64,000 nucleotides of DNA from the NCBI GenBank assembly GCA_020055645.1, contig CM034547.1, forward strand, positions 18,391,013 to 18,455,012, written 5' to 3'. Numbering within the stretch: position 1 is the stretch's first letter; each line of letters starts with the position of its first letter. The notes under the pieces were generated by a model, which was not told the DNA's origin, did not search any database, and worked only from the letters and a program-made list of their open reading frames with translations. The position numbers and the translations under genes were made by a program. This document shows positions 1 to 9,824 of the stretch, piece by piece. Origin of the DNA: Tomocerus qinae (taxonomy: Eukaryota; Arthropoda; Collembola; Entomobryomorpha; Tomoceridae).

Positions 1-74
1 GAGCAGGAGTCTACCCACAAGCAAGCAAGAGTCGAAATCAAGCTCAACAGGGTCTTCTTTCCCCGCCGATGGGC

Positions 75-124
<50 letters not shown>

Positions 125-125
125 T

Positions 126-181
<56 letters not shown>
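1..181 (-). rRNA. 28S rRNA, part downstream of the R2 insertion (partial)
   Basis: Read on the minus strand, this continues the 28S gene beyond the R2 site: the block from TAGCCAAATGCC through the R1 target region (ACTGTCCCTATCTA) to the GGGGAAAGAAGACCCTG core is recognisable. It runs off the window at position 1. Two stretches depart from the near-universal animal 28S: the bases after GGGCTTGG (around 70-80), and everything below about position 40 after GTTGAGCTTGA. This copy may be diverging as a pseudogene, which would fit an R2-interrupted unit, or the lineage may have a variant 28S. Confidence 0.8.
112..180. repeat. Downstream copy of the 69-bp 28S duplication flanking R2
   Basis: These 69 bases recur at 4612-4680 exactly 4500 bp away with a single mismatch (t at 161, a at 4661). 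The segment is normal 28S sequence running from next to the canonical R2 cleavage site to the R1 target region. It is best read as a long target-site duplication made by R2 insertion. Confidence 0.85.
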
Positions 182-183
<2 letters not shown>

Positions 184-3100
184 AAAATTAGTGAAAAACT
201 TTCCTCATCTCTGACCCCGAGAACCGGGTTTGAAGAGTCAGAATTCGGCCAACGGTTTTTCCGGACAGTGGAATTTTAGCTTTCTTAGTACACCTCAATC
301 TACATGTTAGATATAAGGTTCCCATAAAAGCCGGGGCCACCGTACCCCGCGCGCAGGCGCCACCTCTCAAGTCCCCTCCAAATCGGCTAGGTTTCCCAGT
401 TCGTCATAATTCTGAAAACAGAGGCTCAACAGAACTTCATCATGTTTTCGAGCGCCATCGCTTGTTACGGCGCCATGCGTGTGCAGTCGACCTACTAAAC
501 ACATGCCAAATGTAGGTGCTGCACTCTAAAGTCCTGACCACTAGTGTTCTTAACATATTCTTTGAAATGCCTAACGGTACTAGTGTCTCTTTCCAACTTC
601 TCCTAGAAACTAACCCCTTATAAGAAATAATGAGAGCTCCAAAAGTGACTGTTTCGGCTCCCAAGTCTTTAGCATACTTCACTACCTCTGGAATATCATA
701 TCGCGCAATTTTTGCCTGATGTGCAGCATTCAGCGGTTTCTGTCCCCCACTTATTTGTATATCAATTACTGTGGCTTTACCATCCTTAATTGCAATCAAA
801 TCTGGCTTACGGTTTTCTGGTACAGCTTTTATTAGTACCTCCTCCCTGACCGTGTATTTACCTTTCCTTAGAAAGTCAGCCAGACCTGCTGCAACGGCGT
901 CATGACGTTTAATTCTCGCTCCGTGTGTACGGTCACAAACTTGAAGCACATGATGTAAGGTCTCAGGCTGTTGACAACCTGCAGCGCAGTTCCTCGGCAG
1001 TAATTTGCCCCGCGCCCGCCGAGATCTAACCGGCAATGCATTTATGCGAATCTTCACAGACTCAACAAACGCTTGACCAGACATCATCTTAGTACCATCA
1101 GTTAACCAAGAGTGAACCCCTTTTACATCATCCACTTCTTGGAGGTCCCTTCCATCAATTTTTGCAAACAGAAGGTCCCTATGGTACTTCCGTACTTGAT
1201 CGGCATTGATGATTTTAATGCCATTATGAGAGATTAAAAATCGTTTCGCCCTCGCCACTTTACTTATTATTGCTGCGCTCTTTGCTGCCGCTCGCGCAAG
1301 GGGACTACTTGAGTCACTCAACCGTTCAAACCGAGTAACTATCATGCCTGGTACCGATGCTCTCAATTGCATCAGACCAAGGCCCGCGGTATTAGCGTAA
1401 TAGAATGCTTTTGGCACACTATGTGGTAGGTGAAGTATCGCCCGAATTGCTTTACGTATCATTCCATCATACCTATTGAGGGTTGTAACATGCAGAGGAG
1501 CCATGACTAGAGAGTAAAGGAGCCTTGGTATGACATGCACTTTGATTATATACAAGCGCTGCTGCGGGTTTAAGGGTGCTTTTCTTACCCTATCAAGATA
1601 TAACTGCAGCTTTGTTTTAGGGGGTAAGATACCCTGAGCGCCGAAAAACATACCTAGATATTTCCAAGTTTCCTCTACTTCTATTCCTCTTAACACCTCA
1701 CCATGCAATTTAAGATTGAGGTTTGTTACTATTTTTAGCTTTTTCTGCCGGCCAGCTGCTATTAGCGCAAAATAACTACATTTTTTGGGATTGAACTCTA
1801 GCCCCCAGGGAGGGGCTAGCGATTCCACTATTGACAATAACTTTTGGGCACCAGCCTCGGTCTCTGCCGCTAGAATAAGATCATCCGCAAAGCCTTGACC
1901 ATTACTCTTTACATCGCGGCTGACCTGGCACCCTATGTCGTCTGGCAAAGCTCTTAAGATCTGATCAATCACTAGATTAAACAGAATAGGCGAGAGGGGA
2001 TCCCCTTGAAGAACCCCTCGGTTTACTGGTACTGAGCTAGCCTCATTCCCTGATTTAATATCTGTTACAAAGTTATTGTATAATTTCCCAATATACTTTA
2101 CTAATGCTACTTCTGCGCCAGATTTTGCGAGCGCGTCAACTATTGCCTGGTGGGCAACTGCCCCAAACGCGTTTTTAATATCCAAGCTTAGGATGAATGC
2201 TGACCGACAGTTTGCTTTTGCCTGACTAATTATGGCCTCTAGAATTGCGATATTTTCTGCACACCCATCAACAGGTATGAATGCTCTTTGTTTAATACTA
2301 AGCGTAACTGAAGCTGTTATTCGAGCCGCTAAGACTTTATGAAACAGTCTTACTAAAACCGATGCAACCGATATCGGCCTATAATCACTTGCAGATTTAG
2401 GTTCTGCGACCTTAGGAATCAAAGATGTTATTGATATTTTTAGAAACTCAGGGAGTTCGCCATGTAATAGGAAGAGATTGTATATTTTCACTAGAATAGC
2501 AACAGGAATAAATTTTACAGCCCTCACCGACACCCTGTCTGGGCCAGGTGCAGACTCCGCCATTTTACTCCGCTGCCACTCCAATTCTTCCATAGGTAAA
2601 TAGGACCATACACTGCTTCTGAAAAGAGATGCCGTTGACATATTGGATGTATTGATTTCTCTAGGGAATTGCTGGAATGAATCACCCCATACTTTCGCAA
2701 TGCCGGGGATAGGTTCGATAACAAGGTCAGAGGTGCCATCCAGGATCCTGTTCGCAAGATCTGACCTGTTCTTGTCATAAAGCTGTTGATATCTCCGTAA
2801 CCTTTCTTTACGATTTAGTGATTTTATGTTCGGTTTACGGATAGTTTTTCGTCGGCAGGCGGTGTTAGGATCCCGCCCCTGCTCCCGAGGTGCCTTGATG
2901 TTCAAGACGCGATCTTTAGCTAGGGCCACTTTACCATCATTGTAACTACTGCGACCGACAGACCTCGGGCAGTCAGAAGTCCGGGTCTTTTTCCGAACTA
3001 CCTTTGGTGGCCTATTTGGCATGTTCGTTGCCGCCACCTCCGACTTATCAACAGTATTTGGTTTAAACGGAAGGATAATCTCCTTCAAATATGAACATAG

Positions 3101-4611
3101 ATCATCTATAAAACATTCACCATTCACAGCTCTCTTAACGATGTCATCTAGTCTATCCACGTCGAACCAGTTCTTCGGTTCTGCCTCCCTTGACTCCCCA
3201 CAAAGGTCTAAAAGGTAAGTCTTAATACCCCTCTGACCAGTCGTGTCACCTTCGGTGTTACCCTCAGTGTCTACGGACTGAGCCATTTCTTCCCTGGTGG
3301 GACTAGATGGGATTGGCTGCGGATTCACCTTTTCCCCTTCCAGAGCAGCGTATATCTCCCTATACCTCGCTCCCTTTCTTACACTTGCGATTTTCACTAC
3401 ACTTCTTTGGTTCCTACCTTGAACTTGTGGAGCTCCCACTTCCCCACCATTACCCCCACTACAAGCCTCACTATACAAGCTGTTAAATAAGGACTGATTA
3501 ATTGTTCTCGTGTGTCCTAATTCCTTGAGGCGATATTCCTCTCGCGCCATTATCCTCAATTCCTCCTCAGTCCAAGCGAAATTTTTCCGATCGATGTTAA
3601 TTTCCGCGTTTGCAACTGCCGCGTGCGCGCGCCTTTTATGTTGCCCTAGGCCCTGAGGAGTGTTAAACGACCTTTCACAGCCGGCTACCGTACATGCAAA
3701 TTGAGCCTCTGCCACAGCAGAGGTTCCTTGAGAGGGCGTCTGCGCAGATCCAGCATTTCTACTAGACGAGTCTACATTTATTTTTTTCTTTTGTGTACTC
3801 ATTTGCAACAGACATATTTTGCCTTTCAGTGTTTGTGCACGGGCGTGCAACGACTTCCAACCAATCCTCACACTAAATGAGTATCAGGACCAGACACCTT
3901 CTAGGACTTGGAAGTCGCGTTCCCATGTTCTCCACTTCAGCTTTACCCAAAAAGGGGATGCTTCCAAGGAACTGTGGGCCGACCCTGTACTGTTTGAGCC
4001 CCGTTGCCAGGGAACAGCGGTAACCTCGAGTAGGTGGTACAGGGGCTCAGCATCAGGTATGGTTTGTCCACACCCAACACCGCCGGGTGGTTAGCCCGTT
4101 TCATTGCAGGTGGAAGACCTTGGGTAGTGACATAAAAATTAACGAAATAAATCCCCACTACCCCTATGACCGGGTCTTTGTTGTGACCAAAGTTTAGACG
4201 ATGTTTTAGAAGAAGAGTAATTCGCCCAACCATCAGGACGAATTACTCGGTAGCGTACGGACACATTTAACACGTCCGCAGCCACCAGTGTGTTTAGGTA
4301 ATGACCATAGGTCTAAATTTATCTGTGCTGAGTACTTTTTACTTTGGATTGACTTAGGAGCTCCATTTTGACAACTCCCTAGTCTCTCCGCAGTGTAAGT
4401 GCGTTCAAGTTTGTGGTCACAAGAGTAGAGGAAGATTCATTCGCCAATTTCGCCCTTATACCCGTGATGAGGTTGCCATTCTCATCCACTAAGTCGGACT
4501 CTCCCACCCACAGGACGAGTCTCCATGACAATCAATGCCATCCTCATTGTCACATTCAGGCCTCCCGAGTCCATATCCCAACCCTCTTATTCCACAATTA
4601 CTTGTGGAACA
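182..4611 (-). mobile_element. R2: R2 non-LTR retrotransposon inserted in 28S rDNA
   Basis: This element of about 4.4 kb lies in the same direction as the 28S gene, as R2 always does. Its 3' end joins 28S at TAGCCAAATGCC, the canonical R2 junction, without a poly(A) tail. It has a 3' UTR of about 258 bp, one long ORF and a 5' region of about 740 bp. R2 elements use target-primed reverse transcription at the TTAAGG/TAGCC site and are cotranscribed with the rRNA. Unlike typical R2, which leaves small deletions or very short duplications, this copy is flanked by a 69-bp duplication. The 5' region probably carries the self-cleaving HDV-like ribozyme of the family, but I could not fold it reliably. 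The uninterrupted ORF suggests recent activity. Confidence 0.93.
440..3871 (-). CDS. R2 retrotransposon ORF: reverse transcriptase and restriction-like endonuclease
   Basis: The uninterrupted ORF of up to 1143 residues has the full R2 layout. A single C2H2 zinc finger lies near residues 58-83 (FACTVAGCERSF then HKRRAH), followed by a Myb-like segment near 95-150 (FAWTEEELRIM). The reverse transcriptase shows SLDIKNAFGAV, GVLQGDPLSPILFNL and the catalytic FADD box near residue 660. A CCHC motif lies near residue 960 (CAAGC then HHVLQVC) and a PD-D/E restriction-like endonuclease near residue 1025 (KPDLIAIKDGKATVIDIQI). One zinc finger rather than three places it with the R2-D type. The first Met is uncertain; R2 translation often does not depend on a standard start, and Met24 (MSTQKKK) is an alternative. 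The protein nicks 28S DNA and copies its own RNA there. Confidence 0.95.
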   Translation of the reverse strand: MRIGWKSLHARAQTLKGKICLLQMSTQKKKINVDSSSRNAGSAQTPSQGTSAVAEAQFACTVAGCERSFNTPQGLGQHKRRAHAAVANAEINIDRKNFAWTEEELRIMAREEYRLKELGHTRTINQSLFNSLYSEACSGGNGGEVGAPQVQGRNQRSVVKIASVRKGARYREIYAALEGEKVNPQPIPSSPTREEMAQSVDTEGNTEGDTTGQRGIKTYLLDLCGESREAEPKNWFDVDRLDDIVKRAVNGECFIDDLCSYLKEIILPFKPNTVDKSEVAATNMPNRPPKVVRKKTRTSDCPRSVGRSSYNDGKVALAKDRVLNIKAPREQGRDPNTACRRKTIRKPNIKSLNRKERLRRYQQLYDKNRSDLANRILDGTSDLVIEPIPGIAKVWGDSFQQFPREINTSNMSTASLFRSSVWSYLPMEELEWQRSKMAESAPGPDRVSVRAVKFIPVAILVKIYNLFLLHGELPEFLKISITSLIPKVAEPKSASDYRPISVASVLVRLFHKVLAARITASVTLSIKQRAFIPVDGCAENIAILEAIISQAKANCRSAFILSLDIKNAFGAVAHQAIVDALAKSGAEVALVKYIGKLYNNFVTDIKSGNEASSVPVNRGVLQGDPLSPILFNLVIDQILRALPDDIGCQVSRDVKSNGQGFADDLILAAETEAGAQKLLSIVESLAPPWGLEFNPKKCSYFALIAAGRQKKLKIVTNLNLKLHGEVLRGIEVEETWKYLGMFFGAQGILPPKTKLQLYLDRVRKAPLNPQQRLYIIKVHVIPRLLYSLVMAPLHVTTLNRYDGMIRKAIRAILHLPHSVPKAFYYANTAGLGLMQLRASVPGMIVTRFERLSDSSSPLARAAAKSAAIISKVARAKRFLISHNGIKIINADQVRKYHRDLLFAKIDGRDLQEVDDVKGVHSWLTDGTKMMSGQAFVESVKIRINALPVRSRRARGKLLPRNCAAGCQQPETLHHVLQVCDRTHGARIKRHDAVAAGLADFLRKGKYTVREEVLIKAVPENRKPDLIAIKDGKATVIDIQISGGQKPLNAAHQAKIARYDIPEVVKYAKDLGAETVTFGALIISYKGLVSRRSWKETLVPLGISKNMLRTLVVRTLECSTYIWHVFSRSTAHAWRRNKRWRSKT

Positions 4612-4625
4612 TAGATAGGGACAGT

Positions 4626-4660
<35 letters not shown>

Positions 4661-4680
4661 ATAGATGACGAGGCATTTGG
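4612..4680. repeat. Upstream copy of the 69-bp 28S duplication, next to an altered R2 site
   Basis: This matches 112-180 at 68 of 69 bases and joins the R2 5' end at 4611/4612. On its upstream side the expected 28S sequence CTTAAGGTAGCCAAATG reads CTTAAGGGTACCAAATG on the minus strand. The R2 target is therefore changed precisely at the cleavage position, while the surrounding 28S is normal. Confidence 0.85.
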
Positions 4681-4683
4681 TAC

Positions 4684-4714
<31 letters not shown>

Positions 4715-4802
4715 AACTTGCGCTTGGTTGAATTTCTTCACTTTGACATTCAAAGCACTGGGCAGAAATCACATCGCGTCATCACCCGCAAGAGCCATCG
4801 CG

Positions 4803-4834
<32 letters not shown>

Positions 4835-5769
4835 CCGGTCCGTGCCAGTTCTGAGTTAATCGTTTAATGGAGACCGAAGAAAGTTGGCCCAGCAGTCATA
4901 TTGCTACTTCCACTGGCTTTCCTAGCCGAACCAATCCATAGTAGGCCGCGGCAAGGGACCGAACTCGACCCGAAAGTCTTGTCCAGGCCCAGCACGTGAG
5001 CACACACCATTTCCTGATCCGGCCCGATCGCCCCGATCCTCAGAGCCAATCCTTTTCCCGAAGTTACGGATCCGATTTGCCGACTTCCCTTACCTACATT
5101 GTTCTATCGACCAGAGGCTGCTCACCTCGGAGACCTGCTGCGGATATGGGTACGAGCCGGTGCGACGCTCCCGTGTCCCTCTCCCGGATTTTCAAGGTCC
5201 GGCAAAACACCCCAGACGCCACAATAACTGCGGCGCTCTTCGCAATCTTGACCCTATCTCTCCGTGAAGGAATTCCAGGGCGCTTAATTGCTCATGCAGA
5301 AAAGAAAACTCTTCCTGGGGGTTCTGACGGCATCTCCGGGTCTTTTTGGGTTACCCCGACAACACATCCACAAGGAATGTGTCGAAAAGAGCGGTTCCGT
5401 CACCGGGTTCTGGAATTGAAACCAGATTCCCTTTCACCTAATCACAGTAGGGATCCATGTATATGATATAACTCCCTTACAGTGATACCGACTTCTCGTC
5501 GGGTTTAGGATCGACTGACTCGTGTTCAACGGCTGTTCACACGAAACCCTTCTCCACATCGGTCCTTCGGGGCCTCTCCAAAGTATTTGCTACTACCACC
5601 AAGATCTGCACTGATGGCGGCTCCAGGTAGGCCCACGCCCAGACCCTTCTACGCACACCACCACGACCCTCCTACTCGTTGAGTCCTCGCGGATATGACA
5701 AGCATACCTCTGTGACTCAACGGTTGGGTATAGGCACGACGCTTCAGCGCCATCCATTTTCAGGGCTAG

Positions 5770-5807
<38 letters not shown>

Positions 5808-6088
5808 ATTCCGACTTCCATGGCCACCGTCCTGCTGTCTTAAGCAACCAACGCCTTTTATGGGATCTCATGAGCGTCGATTCGGGCGCCTTAACCCAAC
5901 GTTTGGTTCATCCCACAGCGCCAGTCCTGCTTACCAAGAGTGGCCCACTTGGCACTCACCATCCATTGTCAGAGCTTCAATCAAGCAAGCCTGACTTCTC
6001 ACCCATTTAAAGTTTGAGAATAGGTTGAGGTCGTTTCGGCCCCAAGGCCTCTAATCATTCGCTTTACCGGATGAGACTGGTACAAGCG

Positions 6089-6141
<53 letters not shown>

Positions 6142-6916
6142 AGTCTTTCGCCCCTATACCCAGTTCCGACGATCGATTTGCACGTCAGAATCGCTACGAA
6201 CCTCCATCAGAGTTTCCCCTGACTTCGTCCTGACCAGGCATAGTTCACCATCTTTCGGGTCCCAACGTGTACGCTCTAGGTACGCCCCACCTTCAGAGGT
6301 ATAGACGTCCAGGAGATGCGCATACTTTCACCAGTAAACTTTACAGAATACCAGCCAAAAGCCATGATCTCTCCTCAAATTCGCAATCGAATCTTTACTT
6401 TCATTCCGCCTTTGGGTTTACATTCCCAATGACTCGCGCACATGTTAGACTCCTTGGTCCGTGTTTCAAGACGGGACAGGCAGACCACGCATGCTTTAGA
6501 TTGCAATACTGAACAGAGCCAAAAATCACTCACTGACAATCAGTCGGTACAATACACTATGGTTACCCATCCATGCACTATACAAACCCTACTCGTGAAT
6601 AACTTTGACCGCGACAAACGCCTGTTCGCTTTCAACAACCGCATGAGCAATTGGAAAACCAGGGCTCGAGCCACAAGGACACGCAGACACCCAGCACCTA
6701 AATTGCCAACTCAGTTGCATGCAACCCGGATGGTAAAAAGAAATGCGGCGCATCATCAGCAAAACAAAGAGCACACATCAATCATTTGCGAACAAACAAC
6801 TTAATTCATACTCTCAGTCACCGACACTAAGCCTGAATCTCCTCACCAATACTTGCAAGTTCTGCCCGCTTACCCCCGAGAGGTTTCACGTACTATTGAA
6901 CTCTCTCTTCAAAGTT

Positions 6917-6958
<42 letters not shown>

Positions 6959-7303
6959 GTGGTCATATTTAGCCTTAGATGGAGTTTACCACCTGATTTG
7001 GGCTGCACTCCCAAGCAACCCGACTCTACGGACGAAACGCACTGCACAATAAAATCATCGTACGGGCCTAGCACCCTCCATGGGTAATGGCCCCGTTCAA
7101 GAGGGACTTGGATGATCATTCTGCACAGGCAATGTTTCGTCCCAAACGCCACATGTCTTAATGCCCGGGGGACATTAGATTCAGCGCTGGGCTCTTCCCT
7201 TTTCGCTCGCCGTTACTAAGGGAATCCTTGTTAGTTTCTTTTCCTCCGCTTATTAATATGCTTAAATTAGGCGGGTAATCTCGCCTACTCTGAGGTCGTA
7301 ACA
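4681..7303 (-). rRNA. 28S rRNA, part upstream of the R2 insertion
   Basis: The minus strand reads as 28S from the 5' end (GACCTCAGAGTAGGCGAG, near 7300, then AAGCATATTAATAAGCGGAGG) to the core just before the R2 site (GGCGGGAGTAACTATGACTC). Conserved blocks such as GCCGGATCAGGAAATGG and CCTATTCTCAAACTT are intact. About 6470-6840 is a variable expansion region. Near the 5' end the usual ACCCGCTGAATTTAAGC reads ACCCGCCTAATTTAAGC. Ends are set by similarity to conserved sequence and may be off by some bases. Confidence 0.95.
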
Positions 7304-7466
7304 ATGAATTTTATTACAAAATTGTTACTGTGTATGTACCGCTAAACAAGACAAGTATTCCATGTCTGTTACATTACAGCTTTCATACACATGTATTCTA
7401 ACCAAGCTGTTCAACTTGGCGATGCAACCCTTATTTAAAAGAGCACCTTTTGGTTTTATTTCATAG
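7304..7466 (-). other. ITS2
   Basis: Short AT-rich spacer of about 160 bp between the 5.8S 3' end and the 28S 5' end. No gene is seen in it. Confidence 0.85.
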
Positions 7467-7620
7467 CCGACCCTCAGCCAGACGTGGCCTGAAATTTATT
7501 TCAGGCCGCCATATGCGTTCAAAATGTCGGTGTTCATGTGTCCTGCAGTTCACACGTCTGCACGCAGTTAGCTGCGTTCTTCATCGACCCACGAGCCGAG
7601 TGATCCACCACTCGAGGTTG
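7467..7620 (-). rRNA. 5.8S rRNA
   Basis: The minus strand carries the conserved 5.8S core: GTGGATCACTCGGCTCGTGG, then GATGAAGAACGCAGC, then GAACTGCAGGACACATGAAC, ending near GGCTGAGGGTCGGC. The length of about 154 nt fits the family. It pairs with the 28S 5' end in the ribosome. Confidence 0.95.
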
Positions 7621-8015
7621 ATTTTTTAATTTTTATTTAGATGATTTATAACAACGTGATAGTTTTTGCTTTGCCCACAGACGAGCAATTGTAGTATGTA
7701 TTTTAAGGCGCACTCATGAACTTTATATACAGACTCTGGCGAAATAAATCTTCAAAGGACAATGCCTACCATCAGTATCATGTATATATAAGTAGTTCAT
7801 TATACAATGCCTATGTGAACATGCTACAGGTGCTTAATTCAGCAACATTGGCCTCCTTAAGACTTCCACACAAGTCCAGCTCTCACACAATATACATGTA
7901 TGTATACAAAGAGTGCCTTTAATATTGACAAGTGTGTTTATTAGCGAATAGGAAAAGCGACATGACTATCACATATTCCAATGCTATTTTATTTATTTAT
8001 GTTTTTTAGATACGG
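7621..8015 (-). other. ITS1
   Basis: Spacer of about 395 bp between 18S and 5.8S, AT-rich, with no gene seen. Confidence 0.85.
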
Positions 8016-8073
<58 letters not shown>

Positions 8074-8162
8074 AGTGATCAAGTTTGGGCATCTTTCCGG
8101 CACTACGACATGACCCGAAAGCCACATTGAAGACCAGTCCGAAGTCCTCACTAAATCACTCG

Positions 8163-8206
<44 letters not shown>

Positions 8207-8644
8207 ATCGACGCAAGCTGATGACTCGCGCCTACTGGGAATTCCTCGTTCATGGGGAATAATTGCAATCCCCAATCCCCATCACGAAGGAGGTTCAACG
8301 GGTTGCCCAATCCTTTCGAATAGGGAACACACGCTGATTCCTTCAGTGTAGCGCGCGTGCAGCCCAGAACATCTAAGGGCATCACAGACCTGTTATTGCT
8401 CATTCTCGTGCGGCTAAACGCCGCCCGTCCCTCTAAGAAGCTGCGACGGACCCACAAAGGGATCCGACGTCTAGTTAGTAGGCCAGAGTCTCGTTCGTTA
8501 TCGGAATTAACCAGACAAATCGCTCCACCAACTAAGAACGGCCATGCACCACCACCCACCGAATCAAGAAAGAGCTCTCAATCTGTCAATCCTTCCGGTG
8601 TCCGGGCCTGGTGAGATTTCCCGTGTTGAGTCAAATTAAGCCGC

Positions 8645-8693
<49 letters not shown>

Positions 8694-9824
8694 TTTGCAA
8701 CCATACTTCCCCCGGAACCCAAACACTCTGGTTTCCCGGAGGCTGCCCGTCGAGTCATTCAGTTAACGACGACGGATCGCCGGTCGGCATCGTTTATGGT
8801 TAGAACTAGGGCGGTATCTGATCGCCTTCGAACCTCTAACTTTCGTTCTTGATTAATGAAAACATTCTTGGCAAATGCTTTCGCAGTAGTTCGTCTTGCG
8901 ACGATCCAAGAATTTCACCTCTAACGTCGCAGTACGAATGCCCCCGTCTGTCCCTATTAATCATTACCTCGACTCCGAAAGCCAACGAAATAGAACCGAG
9001 ATCCTATTCCATTATTCCATGCACTAATGTTCAGGCTGTAGCGCCTGCTTTGAGCACTCAATTTTTTCAAAGTAAACGTGCTGGCCACGCATAGCACTCG
9101 GTTAAGAGAACTATACACGAACCAACAAAATCGTCCTGACAAACAGTAAACACCGCAAGGTGCACCGCCCATCTGGAACCGAGATCCAACTACGAGCTTT
9201 TTAACCGCAACAACTTTAGTATACGCTATTGGAGCTGGAATTACCGCGGCTGCTGGCACCAGACTTGCCCTCCAATAGATCCTCGTTAAAGGATTTAAAG
9301 TGTACTCATTCCGATTACGGAGCCTCGTATGAGTTCCGTATCGTTATTTTTCGTCACTACCTCCCCGTGCCGGGAGTGGGTAATTTGCGCGCCTGCTGCC
9401 TTCCTTGGATGTGGTAGCCGTTTCTCAGGCTCCCTCTCCGGAATCGAACCCTGATTCCCCGTTACCCGTTACAACCATGGTAGGCGCATAACCTACCATC
9501 GACAGTTGATAAGGCAGACACTTGAAAGATACGTCGTCGGTACAAGACCATACGATCAGCAAAGTTATTCAGAGTCACCAACAAAACAGTCCCGAAAGAC
9601 TGATTGGCTTTGATCTAATAAAAGCGCTCCTTCCGTGAGGTTGGAGCTCAGTGCATGTATTAGCTCTAGAATTACCACAGTTATCCAAGTAGTAAGTGCG
9701 ATCTAAGGAACCATAACTGATTTAATGAGCCATTCGCGGTTTCACTTTATTTTCGCTTGAACTTAGACATGCATGGCTTAATCTTTGAGACAAGCATATG
9801 ACTACTGGCAGGATCAACCAGGTA
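8016..9824 (-). rRNA. 18S rRNA
   Basis: A complete 18S gene of 1809 nt on the minus strand, from TACCTGGTTGATCCTGCCAG at 9824 to GCGGAAGGATCATTA at 8016. Universal blocks are intact, for example CAGCAGCCGCGGTAATTCC, GAAACTTAAAGGAATTGACG and GTACACACCGCCCGTCGC. The length and variable regions look arthropod-like. Confidence 0.98.

Noticed and set aside
3872-4611. HDV-like ribozyme in the R2 5' region
   Set aside because: Expected from family knowledge, but I could not establish the double-pseudoknot pairing by eye, so it is not listed as a feature.
4864-9417. Many ORFs over the rRNA genes
   Set aside because: The region is clearly 28S, 5.8S and 18S rRNA; the ORFs are chance frames.
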